Assembly (NCBI GenBank): GCA_001465935.1
Contig: LNKV01000055.1
Coordinates: forward strand, 248,001-312,000
DNA from: Clarireedia homoeocarpa
Lineage: Eukaryota; Ascomycota; Leotiomycetes; Helotiales; Rutstroemiaceae
DNA length: 64,000 nucleotides
Direction of reading: 5' to 3'
In this document: positions 1-12,629 of the stretch, piece after piece
Position numbering within the stretch: position 1 is the stretch's first letter
How the letters are laid out: each line of letters opens with the position of its first letter
Position numbers and translations under genes: made by a program
The notes under the pieces: generated by a model
Told to the model about the DNA's origin: nothing
Seen by the model: the letters and a program-made list of their open reading frames with translations, nothing else
The model's database searches: none

Positions 1-18
1 GACATTTGATGCACTTAC

Positions 19-125
19 GATTTCTTCTCATGAAGGTGTCGATGTTTGTGAATATGAGTTGGGCCAGCGACGGCTTCACCAACGGCCATTGCGGCCAAAA
101 CAACTGCGGTGGTTGAGTAACGCAT
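19..125 (-). CDS. Secreted protein, first exon only (partial)
   Basis: An ATG at 125 on the minus strand opens 35 codons that end at a GTAAGT donor (18-13), so this is the first coding exon and the rest lies outside the window. The peptide begins M-R-Y-S-T-T and has a hydrophobic Val/Ala core, then a likely signal-peptidase site after about residue 20 (A-V-A/G-P). A His-rich stretch (H-I-H-K-H-R-H-L-H) and E-K-K follow, resembling the signal plus propeptide of fungal cell-wall or secreted proteins such as SUN-type or Asp f 4-like proteins. The family cannot be settled from 35 residues. I infer secretion; the function is unknown. Confidence 0.6.
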
Positions 126-3100
126 TTTCGAAAATCAGATGGGGTATTTGCGTGTTGCTAATTGTGTGTTCGTGATATGTTAAGGAGTTTGATCGTACTT
201 AGGAAGCCGTGTTTGCAAATGAGTGTGAGAGCGATGATGAGCTCAAGACAAAGGAGTGTGTCGAACTGAAGGAGTGAAGTCAACGGGCAACCAGCTTGAA
301 TGCGATGAAGAAAAAGAGAAAGAAACTTCGAAGAGAAAGAGCGGAAGGGCGACATGATCAAGGTCATCTTAAATTGCGTCGATCACTTTTCTGGGGTGGT
401 GTGGTTCCATCCAACGAAGGTTATGTGGGCACTGGACATGGGCTCCTATGGCTACGACTAAGACCGGCTAAGTCATTGGGAGGTCCCGACTTTCTTTAGC
501 TATTAAGAACAGGGGAGAAGGATTTGAGATGAGCCCAAGCAATGCCAGGGGATTCTAGTGATCCACTTAAAACGCGTTCCTGAAGTAAGTTCCGTGAAAA
601 AGGGGGGAGGCGCTTTTGATTGGTCGCAACTTCATCGTTCTGCCCGCTACGCCAGGGGAAGATGCCACGGCATCCACGCTTGCATTCAGTCAACTCCAAA
701 AGCGATCAACAACCAGAGGTGTCAAGCAAAGCTGTCAACCAAATAACCAAATGTCGGTCCAGATTTGGTCGGTGAATTGTCGGTGCGGTGTTTGTTTGGC
801 CATGTTTGGGGACCTCATCTCCTCCTCAGGATTCATCCCGTCCTGGGACTATGGCGGTACGCAAAACGACGTGATGTCCAGAACTCGTTTCCGAGTAGTC
901 GATTGGGGCTACGCCAGTTACCACCCTCGACGGTCAGTCAATCACAGCGTTCCTGAATGCGGTATCTGAACTTTCCATTCATCAAACGTCATTTACGCCC
1001 TAAGTGCCGATCTAGCAACCAGAATCATACTCGTCTGTCTTCTGATGTTATTATTCCTATTACATTAGCACAATATGTGCGGTGATTACTGTGTGTCCAT
1101 CCTGCCTTGTTGAGCAAGACTTATCACCCAGGTTGATGTACCATGCTGATCCGGCAAGGAGGGATAAGCAAAAGAAGCCAATCTGATTTGGAGAAACATT
1201 TTCCAGATCCAACCGTAACTCACCCGTTTTGGCCACTTAGAATCCCTAGGAGAAATGAGGAACCGGACAAGGTTTGCGTGTCGCAGTTCTAGAATGCCTA
1301 CATCGCCTAGCGATCTTCACGAATTATCCTTTTTGTCTTACCCTATGATCATTGAGCATTTGTGCTCCATAATGCCACTTTATGCAGAAGAGTTTCACAA
1401 CGTCATGTTTCCTGTGCGAGTGCAAAAAATGCTCAAATTCCTGCCACAAGAACTCTGATATGACTCGACCAAACCGTTTTCCCAGTAACTACTCATATTT
1501 TCTTTTCTTTCCCTTCCGAACGGTTTTTTTTGCAAAGATTTTATTTGCTCGTTTCATCAACTTGTGCCTGGACGTTCTAGCGACCGCAAGGGGGTTTTCC
1601 TTGTCCCGATGGATAAACTCCTTCTTGTTTTACCTACGGACGAACGACCGCAGACCCGTGCGTGAGTGAGCGTGAGCGTGTGCGTGTGCGTGTGCTGCGC
1701 TCCTCTGTCCCTACTATACACCACGAGAAGAGTACGACAGCTTAACACTCTCCATTCTCGCACCGACCACCCAATACTGTTCAATGAGGAAAGTCGTCGA
1801 GATTGGATTGTTTCGAACTTCCGAATCCAGGCTACTGCGCCGAGTAGAGAGAGGGTCGTCATCTGTTAACTTTACAGTACAGTACTATGGTTCGCGACAC
1901 TTTGGAATGAGTAGAATACAGCGATAATTCTACAGTTTCGCCGAGAGACCTCCCAAATTGCGAAGTGGCAATTCATTTTCATCAACCAAAGCAAAATCTT
2001 GACTGGACCGATGGCTTCTAAATTGCCAAAACAAATGTCTTGTTTCTTATCCCGGAATATCGAATCCTATCCGTAGTTCATGCGTGGTGACCAATAGCAT
2101 AATCTTAGAAGCGTATAACTCCACTTACCACTTACGAAAGCTGCCGCGCTGTCGCTGGTTCGTGAGATGGAAAAGTCCTGGGTTCTTCTTTGCGTAAATT
2201 TCTACGTTATGTTATCTACTAAGCTCGGCATGTTGCGTATAACGTTGTGCGTTGGAAACCTTTCTTACAACGGGTGGGCGTAATTTAGTTCTTCGAGGCT
2301 CAGCTCGCCAGCGAATGCTATTCGTCATGGCTATGCTTGATTACGAGTCCCGCGATGGTTAGTTCTAAGTCTACTTGTATCCACCGCTCCTCGTAAAATA
2401 CGATGCACACACTTATTATACTGATCTTGCTAGTCTTGGGCGGAGTGAGAGATATCACAAATAATGTTCTTATTTACTGTACATGCATTATGCACTATGC
2501 ACTATGTACTATGCACTGGACCTCAACTTCGGGTTCCCTGCGCTTGAACATGAGGTGGTTCCTACTAATAATGCTTTCGGCTTGGACGACTTGGGCAGCA
2601 CTTCAAGCATCATGTACGCTTTAGCCATCCATCCATCACCTAGGTACAACATCTACCCCTCTGTTATGTGCCTGACTGGTAGTATGTATGCATGATGTCG
2701 GCGCCAATGCGGTTGGAAACCTATACAGCCGAGCTGTCCCTCGTGATTCTATACGTGTCTCTCCAGGTGGTTACCAAATCCAGTTCGACGCGCGTGAGTT
2801 CGTGAACATAACATGAGAGACGGACGCCATGCCGGCAGATCATACAACCAGACGTATATTTGTTTAACCAAGCACAAAGTGTTCAATGATGTATGTATAG
2901 GTGGGTGGGTGTAAGACAGGTGATATGAAAATGCACTTGTGCGCATATGATGACATTCTAAAGTACCAAAAAAAAAAAAACAATTCTAACCAGCTAATAT
3001 CCCTATTCCTAAACCCAAGGTAGAGTTACACAGTACACGAACAATAGTTAAACATCTGATGTAATGTATTCTCGAAATCGCAATTCAATGAACTGAGTGC

Positions 3101-3199
3101 TATGCCGGAGGAGGAATTTCATAAGGAGACCTATATGCCGGAGGATGGCCGTCGATGGTACCTGCAATAGTGGATGGATAGTATCTCCAATAGTAGATA
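126..3199. other. Long intergenic region without a convincing gene
   Basis: About 3 kb between the secreted-protein start and the end of atg14. Open frames are short, show no recognisable protein and have no coherent splice structure. Visible features are a GT/GC-rich microsatellite (GTGTGCGTGTGCG, about 1674-1696), a small ATGCACT-type tandem run (about 2483-2517) and an A14-like run near 2968-2981. Part must be the promoter of the minus-strand gene at 125. I found no tRNA by eye. Confidence 0.5.
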
Positions 3200-4885
3200 T
3201 TAAACCCTGGGTTTTAATTTCGTCCACCCACTTGTCCCAGGCTTTCTATCTCTTGGTTGTTCTTGACCTTCGGATTTGCCATCAAATCTTGGTGAAATTC
3301 CTAGGCCATCGCCTCCAACCATCTCCACAGCATCCATTACTGTTCTCATGCTCATGAAACTCTGCACTCCAGCATTATGGTCTCTATTGTTTTTGGCTCC
3401 CATTGCGTTGGCTTCTCTTCGTGCACCGACAACAACTCCATCGTCAACCACCTCTTCCTCTATAGCCCAAGAGTCCTGGTCTAACATCTCCCACTCCGCG
3501 TTTGCAATCTCACTCGTAAGTCTAGATTTTAGTCGGTCAGCGAGGTGAGTAGGACGAGGCAGCTTGAATCCACGTATGAATTCTGTGCCTTCGGCGCTTC
3601 CGAGGAACGAATATGCGGATCCGTGACTTGCCCAGCCGAGTATGGGACGGTCCGACTTTGGCTCTTCTCCTTCTTCAAGATTTCCATCACGATCAAGCCT
3701 CTTTGTTGTACCGGTTTGTAGAGATACAGGACGTGGAGTAGGCTGCAGTCTTGGCTTGTCCCCAATCAAGAGCTTCCACAAGTTTTTTCCTATATTGCAT
3801 ACATCTTCGAAGGAACTGCTTTCTCCTGCTGGTCCCACGGGTATTCCTTGACTTTTGCAAAGCCATGCTATGTTGTATGCTAGAAGAACTACCCCTTCGA
3901 TGAAGTGCGCGTACACCGCAGGGTCTTCGTGTGCCAATATAGGGAGAGGCTTGGAAATCCACAATGGCCGAGGTCGTGGCTGATTCGAGTGCTCGGCATG
4001 ACGAGAAGCAGAAGGGCTGCTGCTGGATGAATTTAAAATGCTCGCTGGAAATGGCACATCCGCGTGTGTATATGACGAAGAAAGGGCAAAGATAGTGGGT
4101 AGAGGATAGTCTCGATGTGGTAAGATGATCTCTGCAGGTAGTCGAATAGCTAAATAATGTGTCGCCAGCATTAAGACGTGAGTAACATGAGAGAGCGATG
4201 TCGAGATCTGAGCAGCGCTCGCAGCTGTAGAATGTTAGCAGATGTTGATCTTGCGATAAGCATACCTACAATTCATTGACCTGAGATCTACAATATTTAT
4301 GCCCCCTATCTTATAGTCTTCCCCTCCAGTAATCCGTTTGACTCGTTGCAATCCATATAGTTTTGCGGCCTCATAGCAAAGATATGTTCTCGAACCTCCA
4401 ATGAGACTGTATGCCTGGTTCCACCGGTATTTCGTTCTAAGGGTAGAGCTCTCAACTTCTTGTATCTGTTTCGCTCTGCGAACTTCTGCCCCGCTAGATA
4501 CAGCTGCAAGTTCTGACCTCCTCCGTTCAATTGCGGCTTTCTTCCGGTCCCGTTCCCTTTTCGCCTCTTCAACTTTTGCTCGCAGCTCGTCTGCGTGAGC
4601 AATGATTTGGTTGGTTCTTTCGATGACTCGTTCTCGCTCAGCATGGATCTCGGAAACGTTGGATCGCGCAAGAGCCGTAGTTGGCTGACTATGTTGCCCT
4701 GGTGTCCCTGAGGTTGATGGGAATAGTGCGCTCAACTGGCGATCGAGAGCGTCTTTCTCAAGAAGAATTCCAGCGGTTTTGACTCGAGCCTCGTAAAGCT
4801 GATTGCGCGCATCCGTTGGACAGAGAAAAGGAAGTTTATGCCCGCCCGTCCGGAAACATATATCGCACTGCATGTCTTGCAGCAA
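3200..4885 (-). CDS. atg14: Autophagy-related protein 14 (PI3-kinase complex I subunit)
   Basis: Two exons, 4885-4270 and 4224-3200, joined over a 45-nt intron (GTAGGT donor, GCTAAC branch, CTACAG acceptor) give 546 residues. The N-terminus has a Cys motif (C-D-I-C ... L-P-F-L-C-P-T-D-A-R-N) as in fungal Atg14. A charged coiled coil follows at about residues 75-150 (E-R-E-R-V-I-E-R ... E-E-A-K-R-E-R-D-R). The splice restores the conserved block S-M-N-S-A-S-A-A-Q-I-S, then H-Y-L-A-I-R-L-P-A-E-I. Atg14 targets the Vps34-Vps15-Atg6 complex to the autophagosome formation site. A Met four codons downstream (4873) is an alternative start. It is divergent from the gene at 5513; atg6, a partner subunit, lies about 13 kb away. 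Confidence 0.9.
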
Positions 4886-5512
4886 TACAGTCGCTGTCAG
4901 ATTATCCTGGTGTGGAGGAAGTGAAGACGGAAGTTGAAAGTTTCAATGTCGACAAAGAGTGAAGTCTAGATCTGGAATGCGATTTGTGGAGGCAATACAT
5001 AATGTAAACCCTGTGGAAGGTTCTGAATCTGTCTATGGCTCAAGATAGCATGATGCCTAAATATATTTTCGCAAGGCCAAGTCAGAATGAGAGAGGATGG
5101 TAGTGCAGCATAGAACTGGATAATATGTCTATAGGTAACGACTGCATAGATGCGACCGACCGTTCATGTCCACCGTTCTAGTCTTATCTCCCATTATCTT
5201 GACCGTCAGATCATATCTTATCGTCACGTGATTTGGTACTCTTTTCGTGTCCGGCGCGGTGGCGCGAGGGAACGGGACTGTGCTGCGGCGGCTCCAGATT
5301 TAAAATGGAGCATAAGTTGTCGCAATTGTAGCAAAATAAACAACTACATACTCGCGTTCTCACTCATTTTTGGATAATTCACAAAACATATCTAGATCAT
5401 TGATCCTTTTGATATACAGATTCACCCAAACTGTGCAGCCAATTAATATTCCTGTCTATCTCGTAGTAGTTTTGCGTGGTGCCTAATTAGTCGATTTTGC
5501 TCAACTGTCTCC
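4886..5512. other. Divergent promoter region atg14 / 5513 gene
   Basis: A 627-nt spacer between two divergent starts, presumably holding both promoters and 5' UTRs. It contains the perfect palindrome TCACGTGA at 5224-5231, an E-box of the kind bound by bHLH factors. No gene is seen. Confidence 0.5.
5224..5231. promoter_or_regulatory. TCACGTGA E-box palindrome
   Basis: Eight-base perfect palindrome with a CACGTG core, 339 bp upstream of the atg14 start and 282 bp upstream of the divergent gene. bHLH factors of the Cbf1/USF/TFEB type bind such sites. Several other CACGTG sites occur in the window (for example about 6088, 9014, 21523, 42352), so function is only an inference. Confidence 0.3.
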
Positions 5513-6288
5513 ATGTCTTCAACACCCTTCCAATCCCCACCCAAAACGCCACGACGGCCGATTATGGCCATTGTGCATGACAAGCTGGCCGAGAGATCTG
5601 CAAGTAAAGCAAATATGACTTCAACTCCAACTCCGCTCTCAAAGTTGCCGCAGAGATCTCGAACTCCTCGACTTTCGGGCTCCGGTATTCAAGTTCCTGC
5701 CACCCAATCTTCCCAAACCTCGCCTCTCAAAGAATCACATACACCCCACGCCGACCATAAAACCCACAGCATATCAGCCATTGACGAAGAGAGTGAGCTC
5801 GAATTTCCTGGGGCGACGCCGGAGTTTGAGCCTGGTGATCCCAAGGCTGAACTACCTCTCTTCAATTGGAAAGAGTTCGAGCAACGCTATGAGATCGCCA
5901 TACGAGCTGCAAGTGATAAAGAGGATGGTTTACTCGAAGAGTTTCACTACCTTACTGAGGTGAGCCCTTCAGACCCGGCCATTCTGAGCATCCAAACTAA
6001 TCGCATCAGGCCTTTCAAATATGGGCCGAGTCTTCTTCAGAGCGTGATAATGACAGGGCTTGGAAACGGTATGTGTTCTCCGTCCACGTGAAAGGATGCG
6101 CACCTAACAAATCGTCATATAGTCTTAAGACGAGAGAACGATACGTGCAGCTTTCTGAAGACAAGCTGAGAGACAAGAAAAAACATTGTAGGTCGAATCT
6201 TAATCACCACCTATAGGCTTACTAACAGTGTATGCTAGATGTTCAAGTTGTAGAAGCACTCAAAACTGCTCTTAAGTTGTTTGAGTGA
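5513..6288 (+). CDS. Small conserved fungal protein with C-terminal coiled coil, unknown function
   Basis: Four exons (5513-5959, 6010-6068, 6123-6187, 6239-6288) with matching phases and clear GTGAGC, GTATGT and GTAGGT donors give 206 residues. The first 110 residues are Ser/Thr/Pro-rich and basic (S-P-P-K-T-P-R-R-P) and probably disordered, with several S/T-P sites. The last 90 form a folded helical segment (F-N-W-K-E-F-E-Q-R-Y), then A-F-Q-I-W-A-E and a charged coiled coil ending in A-L-K-L-F-E. The exon joins are convincing because they create one continuous helix pattern. I do not recognise the family. Confidence 0.7.
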
Positions 6289-6912
6289 GCACGCATGCAC
6301 TAGATCTTGACTACGTTATAGGATCTTATGTATTTCTACGAAAGTGTTTGATAGAAGCTATCAATGAGGGAGAAAGCAGTATTTCATGGTTTTGTTGAGG
6401 GAGTGGGCGCACAGGATCCTCCGGTATATGTTATTACTATGATACCCATTTGCTTTTATGGCTTGTGCTCATCGAGCTGCATCGTTCAAGATATGGCATA
6501 GCCAGTATACTAAGAAATGAGAATAAAGCTCGCTGTCCCTATAATCTAGACTACTGGAGCTGCAGACAGATATCTTACTTAACAGGCGAGGTTCGGATCT
6601 CCCTTGGTCTCGTCAGGCAGCTGCTTATATTTGATATCCCCGTGTGCAGCGTCAACTTTTTATGGGTTATTAGGATAATACTTTATAACTAAAGAACAGT
6701 GATATCTATATTTTATACTCTTTGATTATCATTTGTCCAACTTATCGTTCACGATCCAGTCGCGTCGCGCTATGCTCGCTCGTGTATAGGTACAGCAGTA
6801 CTTCTAGGCTACCGTATAGTGAGCTACAAAATTCGGTTTCCTTGCAGCTGTAAAATCTAACAATCAACATCAAGCACAATGTAAACTCAGCATATCCTCT
6901 GGCAAGCTAGTC
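6289..6912. other. Intergenic spacer
   Basis: 624 nt between two tandem genes, holding the 3' UTR of one and promoter of the next. It is AT-rich near 6650-6720. Nothing else is seen. Confidence 0.4.
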
Positions 6913-7558
6913 ATGTCGGCGCCAGAAATAACACAAGTAAGTTCCGTCATCTTCTTTTTTATTTATGATGTCCTCTAACAGTCCGCAGAATGATCTGCTG
7001 AATTTCTACACTGCTCACTTTTCCCACCATCCCTCAGCACATTTTGCTGCAAACTTCTTGGGTCCTGCCGCGAATGAAAATGCGGAGCCTGTCGAAGAAG
7101 ATGATGGCCTTGGATACTACAGCGATGGCGTAAAGAGGACCCTGACAGACGAACAAATAGCAATCTTTCGACACTCGGAAATTCAAGCATTACTACGGAA
7201 GCGTAGACATGCAGATACTGATGCCGATCACAATACACACAAAATTGAAGATGTGCCAAACAATAAGGCAGACGCCGGAGAGGTTATAGAAGAGTTCTCT
7301 TATGCTGAGCCTATCGGACCTGTGCGACCGAATTCCAAGAAGAACTTGAACAAGAACAATAGAAAAGCCAGAAAAGCACAAGAAGCCCGGGAGAAAGGGT
7401 GGTTCAAACAGAATGTGAAACCAGATTTGCGGAAGAGAACTTGGGACAAAGTCGAGCAGTCTATTGGCACCTTGGCTTACGATGATGAAGGTGGTCTCGG
7501 CAATCAAAGCTCGACATCGGCGCCTCAGAGGAGAAAGATCTCTTATGATGACCCTTGA
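6913..7558 (+). CDS. DUF3807-like fungal protein
   Basis: A short first exon (6913-6936, M-S-A-P-E-I-T-Q) joins an exon at 6989-7558 through a GTAAGT donor and a CCGCAG acceptor, giving 197 residues and a smooth N-terminus (T-Q-N-D-L-L-N-F-Y-T-A-H-F). Visible landmarks are G-Y-Y-S-D-G-V-K-R-T-L-T-D-E-Q-I, a helix with F-R-H-S-E-I, and a highly basic region around residues 130-165 (N-K-N-N-R-K-A-R-K-A-Q-E-A-R). This fits my memory of the fungal family DUF3807, whose function is unknown. The basic tract suggests nuclear or nucleic-acid contact, which is inference. Confidence 0.75.
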
Positions 7559-8386
7559 GTTATGGCTTCAGTATTGAACATTGTCAGCCGGGTTTGCCAA
7601 CAGGTGGTTAGTACCTCTTCCTTCCACCCCTTTCTTTTGATAGAATGATGAAAACCTTTGTATCGTCATCCTTAGTCGGAACTGGTTGTGACACTTTAGC
7701 TCTCTTGGCTTGCTGAGATGTGCTTTTGTGTTCATGAGCTGGTCTTGATGAAACATAATCTTCTCTCTGAACAAGGTCGATGTATCATAATTCGAGGTTA
7801 CAATTTAAACTTCTAAATATGCTGACTTCCTTACTTAGCTCTATTCATTACGAAAGCAATAGGCATGGCCTAGCTGATGGCGATGGTGCTTGAAAATCTC
7901 CGGCGGGAAGATTCGTTCCATACCATGATGGCAAACGGGGCTTGGTACGTGTTACTTTTTCCCCCCCTAGCACCTACATTTTATGATGACAAAAGGCCAT
8001 GAGGCCTGATAATCCCAGCTCGTCGAATGCCTCACATATAACAGAGAGCATATTGAGATACGAAACCCGTTCTGAAAATCACCAAACATTTCAAAATTGT
8101 CAAAACCAGCTTGCCAGACTTGTGCTTACCTGATTTGCTCATATAGGATTCTAGCGAAAAAGAAGCTCGTTGATGTCTCGGGCGAAGGAATACACTGAAA
8201 GATCGGACCAGGCTTCTGCTACTGAAGGTGCTGAGGTATCGTCATCTTTTAGGCACAAAAACGAATGGTGGGCTTGCAATCGAAACGAGGCTGAATTTCA
8301 GCCTCAATCATTTGAACAGACAAATAAATCTTAGCTTGTTCCACATAACTTCTCCATCATGTTTTATATTGTACCCTTAACCTACA
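7559..8386. other. Intergenic spacer
   Basis: 828 nt between tandem genes. Open frames here are short and unsupported, and no RNA gene is seen by eye. Confidence 0.4.
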
Positions 8387-9566
8387 ATGAGTGATCCTCC
8401 CAATTATGATCAAGATCTGCTTAGCCGTCTTAATGCTTTGAAGAAAACAAATATAAGCCTCGGTGCGACGCCGTAAGCTCTGATCGATTAGCGCAATACG
8501 TCACTTGCTGAAATATTCTAGGAATCCTTTACTCAACGTCTCTCGACGAGAAGAGATTCCGGAGATAGGCCTATCTGAGAGGTTGCGTAGCCTTCGGAAT
8601 GGGGCACTTTCAAAGTCCTCTACGCCAACAGCGCCATCAAACCAAAAATCCCATTCCCGGCTGGCTGATGAAACCCAGAGCCTGGCCCTTAAGGATGACA
8701 TAGATCCTTTTTTCGAATCTATCAATGAAAGCGACGATAGAACCCTCGACGAGCTCTTGGCAGAAATCGGACCAGGTGCTGAGTGGCTTAATCCGGACGA
8801 TCCAGATGATGTCGAGAAACTTATGAATGAAGCCAAGGATGCTTTACGAAACAAGGATACAGGCCCCGAACCATCCTCGGAAAATCATCAGGAGCAAAGG
8901 AAGCACGATGCCACTAACATTCTGACAAGTGGGCTTGACATGTCAGTGTTCCAAATCGACGACGAATCTGATGAAAAGGAAAGAAACGATCATCAAGACC
9001 TGGAAACAGAATCACGTGAGGTGCAAGACATTGTTACGAAGTTGTTGGACGAGGTGAAGCTGGAAAGAGATGAATCAGAGAACGCAGATGACGAGCATGC
9101 CACGGAAGAAGAAGCTCAAACCTCCGGAACCAACCCAACAAAGGAAGACGACGACGACGACGACCCCTCCATTACACTCCCCTCTGTGCCCTCCAAACTC
9201 CCCGATTCTCTCCCCCAACCCGCCGTCCCCAGCCGCAAATCCCTCGACTTTGAAAACGACATAACCGCTCGTCTCGCAGCTCTGCAAGGTCTTGGCTCGT
9301 CGTCATCGAGTGCGAATCCACTCGGCCTACCCTCGGCACCGACTGCAAAACCTGTTACCCAATCTGCGGCCGCGAGATTGAAGAAATATACCGATGACGA
9401 AATCGATGCTTGGTGCATTATATGTCAGGACGATGCGACGGTGGAGTGTGCGGGCTGTGACGGAGATTTGTACTGTGCGAGGTGTTGGAAAGAGGGACAT
9501 ATGGGACCGGATGCGGGGTATGAGTTTAAGAGACATCAGTGGAAGAAGTATCAGAAGCCTAGTTGA
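8387..9566 (+). CDS. ANCHR/ZFYVE19-like protein with C-terminal B-box type zinc finger
   Basis: Exons 8387-8472 and 8522-9566 (GTAAGC donor, TTCTAG acceptor) give 376 residues. The N-terminal part holds [10 protein letters not shown] (about 50-60), which resembles a MIT-interacting helix. A long acidic low-complexity middle follows, including a run of Asp residues near 220. The C-terminus has a compact zinc finger W-C-I-I-C-Q-D-D-A ... [18 protein letters not shown], followed by H-Q-W-K-K-Y. Human ZFYVE19 (abscission/NoCut regulator, ESCRT partner) has a related layout. That role is inferred from architecture; the zinc finger itself is clear. Confidence 0.75.
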
Positions 9567-10074
9567 TTTGCAGGTAGTGAATGTATAGCGGCTAAGTGAA
9601 CATGAAAGATCGTACATAGTGCTGCCAGAGGTTCAGAAATCCGGCCGCGCTTCACTTCATGTTATTAGACTAGAAGCCGAGGAGAATGATAGCACGTTTG
9701 GCAATATACAAATCACTGCATGCCGAAGTACCGAAGTAGAAGTAGACTGTATGCGGTAGTATTTCAACACTGCTTAAAGACGATTATATAGTAACAAGGA
9801 ACCCACCACTCCCACCATGTACTTCCAATGCCATGTTCAATTTCGCTCGTTCAAATACTTAGCAGAAACCATTTGCTGTGATAAGGCCTTTTCCATACGT
9901 GAAGACAAACAACAAACACCAAACCCTCGTGTACTGTACAAAAAACCATTTTCCATCGCAGAAATCAAACTCCATGCTGTTTTCCAATGACTACCATCCG
10001 AATCCAAATACAATCCTAAGTACAAAAAGGAAAAGTAAATTCAGAGAGGTTAGGTGCAGCATTGAAAGCGTTGC
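9567..10074. other. Convergent 3' intergenic region
   Basis: 508 nt between the 3' ends of the B-box gene and the LMBD1-like gene, expected to carry both 3' UTRs. No further gene is seen. Confidence 0.4.
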
Positions 10075-11913
10075 CTAGTCATCCGCATGATCGTCATCAC
10101 CGCGAATACCACGGCCAGCAGCGCCAGTACTCTGTGTCTTGGGTTTCCCACGGATATCTTGCCAGGTTGCACCGAATCTTCTGCCAGTACTAGCGAGGAG
10201 ACCTTCCTCTTCATCAGCCTCGGCATCTTCATCGAGCTCGTTGAGGTTGAGCTTCGGAGTTCTAAAGAGCGAAGTGACGAAGACAATCAAAAACACTGCA
10301 AGGAATGCGAACTGTGCCCAAAAGGCTAGGGCGCCGAAGAATGGGAAGTTCACAGTGACCCTGTTGAGGAATGTGGACACAGCACTTGGGGTGCAGACGT
10401 TTTCAGCCCCTTTACCAGATGATAATTCGCTACAGGCCTTGACCAATTCAGGGTGCTTGCTGCAGTCTGGCTGTTCTCCAGGATGTCTGGGTGGATTGGT
10501 GCAGAAGGTCTGGGCGCCATAGATTGCATATTGAGGTGCGACAATCATAGCGACGGCGTAATTGATGGCAAGCATGATCAACGTCAACATGACAGTCGCC
10601 ATGAGAAGCGCCTGGGGAGAAGTGTGACCTTTTCGGATCTCGAAAAGCTTCACCCATAAGAATCTGATGCCGATAGTAGCAAGACCAGTGACCGAACTGC
10701 TGAAAAAGAATAGCACCAAAAGTGCCATCAAAACGTAGTCGATGGGGAAGACGATAGAGGATTTAACAAAAATCCAATTAATAGGCTGGAACACATTGAT
10801 GCTACAATAGAGACGTTAGCCAGGACACGGCGAATCACGGAATGAATTATCGCACCTTCCTAAGATATAGCCGCAATGCTGCTTGCAGATTGAGTTCTTC
10901 GCCTTATCAATACCTGTGATGAGCATAGATACCCAAATGATGAGGGCCAGAACCAGAAGAAACAGGCCACCGATTAATTTCAGAGGTCTGACAACAGCGC
11001 AGATTTTGGTCCATGTTTTGACAATGAAGCTTTTGCCCTCCCCCCGAGCTTCCGCTGCCAGACGTTCCCGTCGAACAAGGGTACGTTCTTCACGAATCAA
11101 ACTCTCCAATTCTCGCTGATCTTTGGCCGACATACCCTCATTTCGTCCCGAATTTCTTGCTTCGAGCTGGCGTTGACGTTCTCTGTTTTGTTCCAAGGCT
11201 GATGCAGTTGTCTCTGAGAGTTGTGGTGCGCTGATCGAAGGCGCAGACTTGATGAAGGAAATGGGCAGTAATGCCAAACCAGCAGAGGTGTATAGAACGT
11301 ATAGTATTGTGCCTAAAGATATCAAGAGCCCAAGAGCGAAGGTCAAGGCTCGCTCACCGTGGTTCTCTGCCAGGAGCCGTTTGAAGTAGTCAAGGTCCAT
11401 ATGATCCCCACGATTCTTGGCAACAGGAACGAAGAATCCAACGAGGAACAAAATGACTACAAGGGCGACAAAGATCAATGTATACTTAAGAGCTCCGAAG
11501 AATCTCTGACTGAATGTTTGGAGTCCTTCCTCTGTCTCAACCTCATCGTATTCTTCGTAGAGGAAATATGTAAATGGTACCACGAGGAGACAAAGAACAG
11601 CATCCAAACTGTATAGCGTATAATACACAATTTTTAAAGTCAGTAAGATATTATGAACTGTCTCAGGGGTCGCCCAATCCTTCTTTGCGCCAAGCTTAGT
11701 TGACGTTGTTGAGCTAATAAGAGCAATATCGACGGGCAGGAGGAGGACCGTCGCCAAAAGAGACGTCAAGGTGATGATTGTAACGGTAGAAACCAGCGCA
11801 GACCGATCGCGAGGTGTCTGATATGTATAGGTGAAAATGGCTGCTATGAGAGCAACAATTCCTAGAGCCACGGCATATGCGACCCAGATGAAGGCTGTTT
11901 GTATGAGCGCCAT
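10075..11913 (-). CDS. LMBD1-type membrane protein, probable lysosomal/vacuolar cobalamin transporter homologue
   Basis: Exons 11913-10856 and 10801-10075 (54-nt intron, GTGCGA donor, GCTAAC branch, TTGTAG acceptor) give 594 residues. The protein has about nine hydrophobic segments, the first at residues 8-28 ([10 protein letters not shown]) and the last near 515-540. A cytosolic Arg/Glu-rich loop lies around 250-300 ([12 protein letters not shown]), and a Cys-rich lumenal loop ([10 protein letters not shown]) near 450. The LMBR1-like fold and length match the fungal proteins named probable lysosomal cobalamin transporter. Fungi largely lack B12 metabolism, so the real substrate or partner may differ. 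The acidic tail ends D-D-D-H-A-D-D. It is divergent from cft1. Confidence 0.85.
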
Positions 11914-12629
11914 GTTGGCGACTTGAATAATTTATCTCGACCCTATCTATTCGTTCTTCTTGATTTGCGATGGAATGATGCGGAACGACTGTGTATTAGA
12001 GTTAGCTATTCTGTGTTGTGCCTCATATCATTGTGTATTGATTTTAGGAAGAGGTCCAGCCTTCGCAGATGCGTCTGGAACATGGCCATTGGTAGAAGCA
12101 ACACGGGAATGATTCAATTCGTACCTCTCTGGTATGTAAGTATTGATGTTCGTATATATTATGTCGTCGCTGTGAAAAAGCAGTCCTCTTTCATCCTGCG
12201 TAAGATGTAGAACAAGAGAGGAGAGTGAAGAACTACCGCTTCTCTAGTATATCTGACGACTCTTGCTTATGCCTTGAATCGGGTCTGATACAAGACGGTA
12301 TGAAGTTGAGCAAGCTAGAGCTCTAGCACGCGACAAACATAGAACTGACGTAGGGGGGCGCTCGAGGGGGTTTCAATGTTCTGGTGGGGATTGGTTGAAG
12401 CTTTCCAGTTGGCTGGAGCTTTCGAGTTGGTTGCGTGCAGCTTAAAGTCCTAAATTCCACACGGCGATAGAAGTACCCGACGCTAAGAATTGAGCCTTGA
12501 GCTAAACGCGAACCTTTGTTTGTGCTCCTCTGCTGCGCTTCCAGTTCAAGTATCAACAACTTCAAAGAAACTGATTTACTATCTTGCGCTTTCAAGAGTT
12601 ATGGTTTTAACACCCTATTTACTAACATA
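11914..12629. other. Divergent promoter region LMBD1-like / cft1
   Basis: 716 nt between two start codons that face away from each other. It must carry both promoters; no extra gene is evident. Confidence 0.45.

Noticed and set aside
1557..1862. Possible coding frame with Thr-His-Thr repeats
   Set aside because: Produced by the GTGTGC microsatellite; no splice structure or conserved motif.
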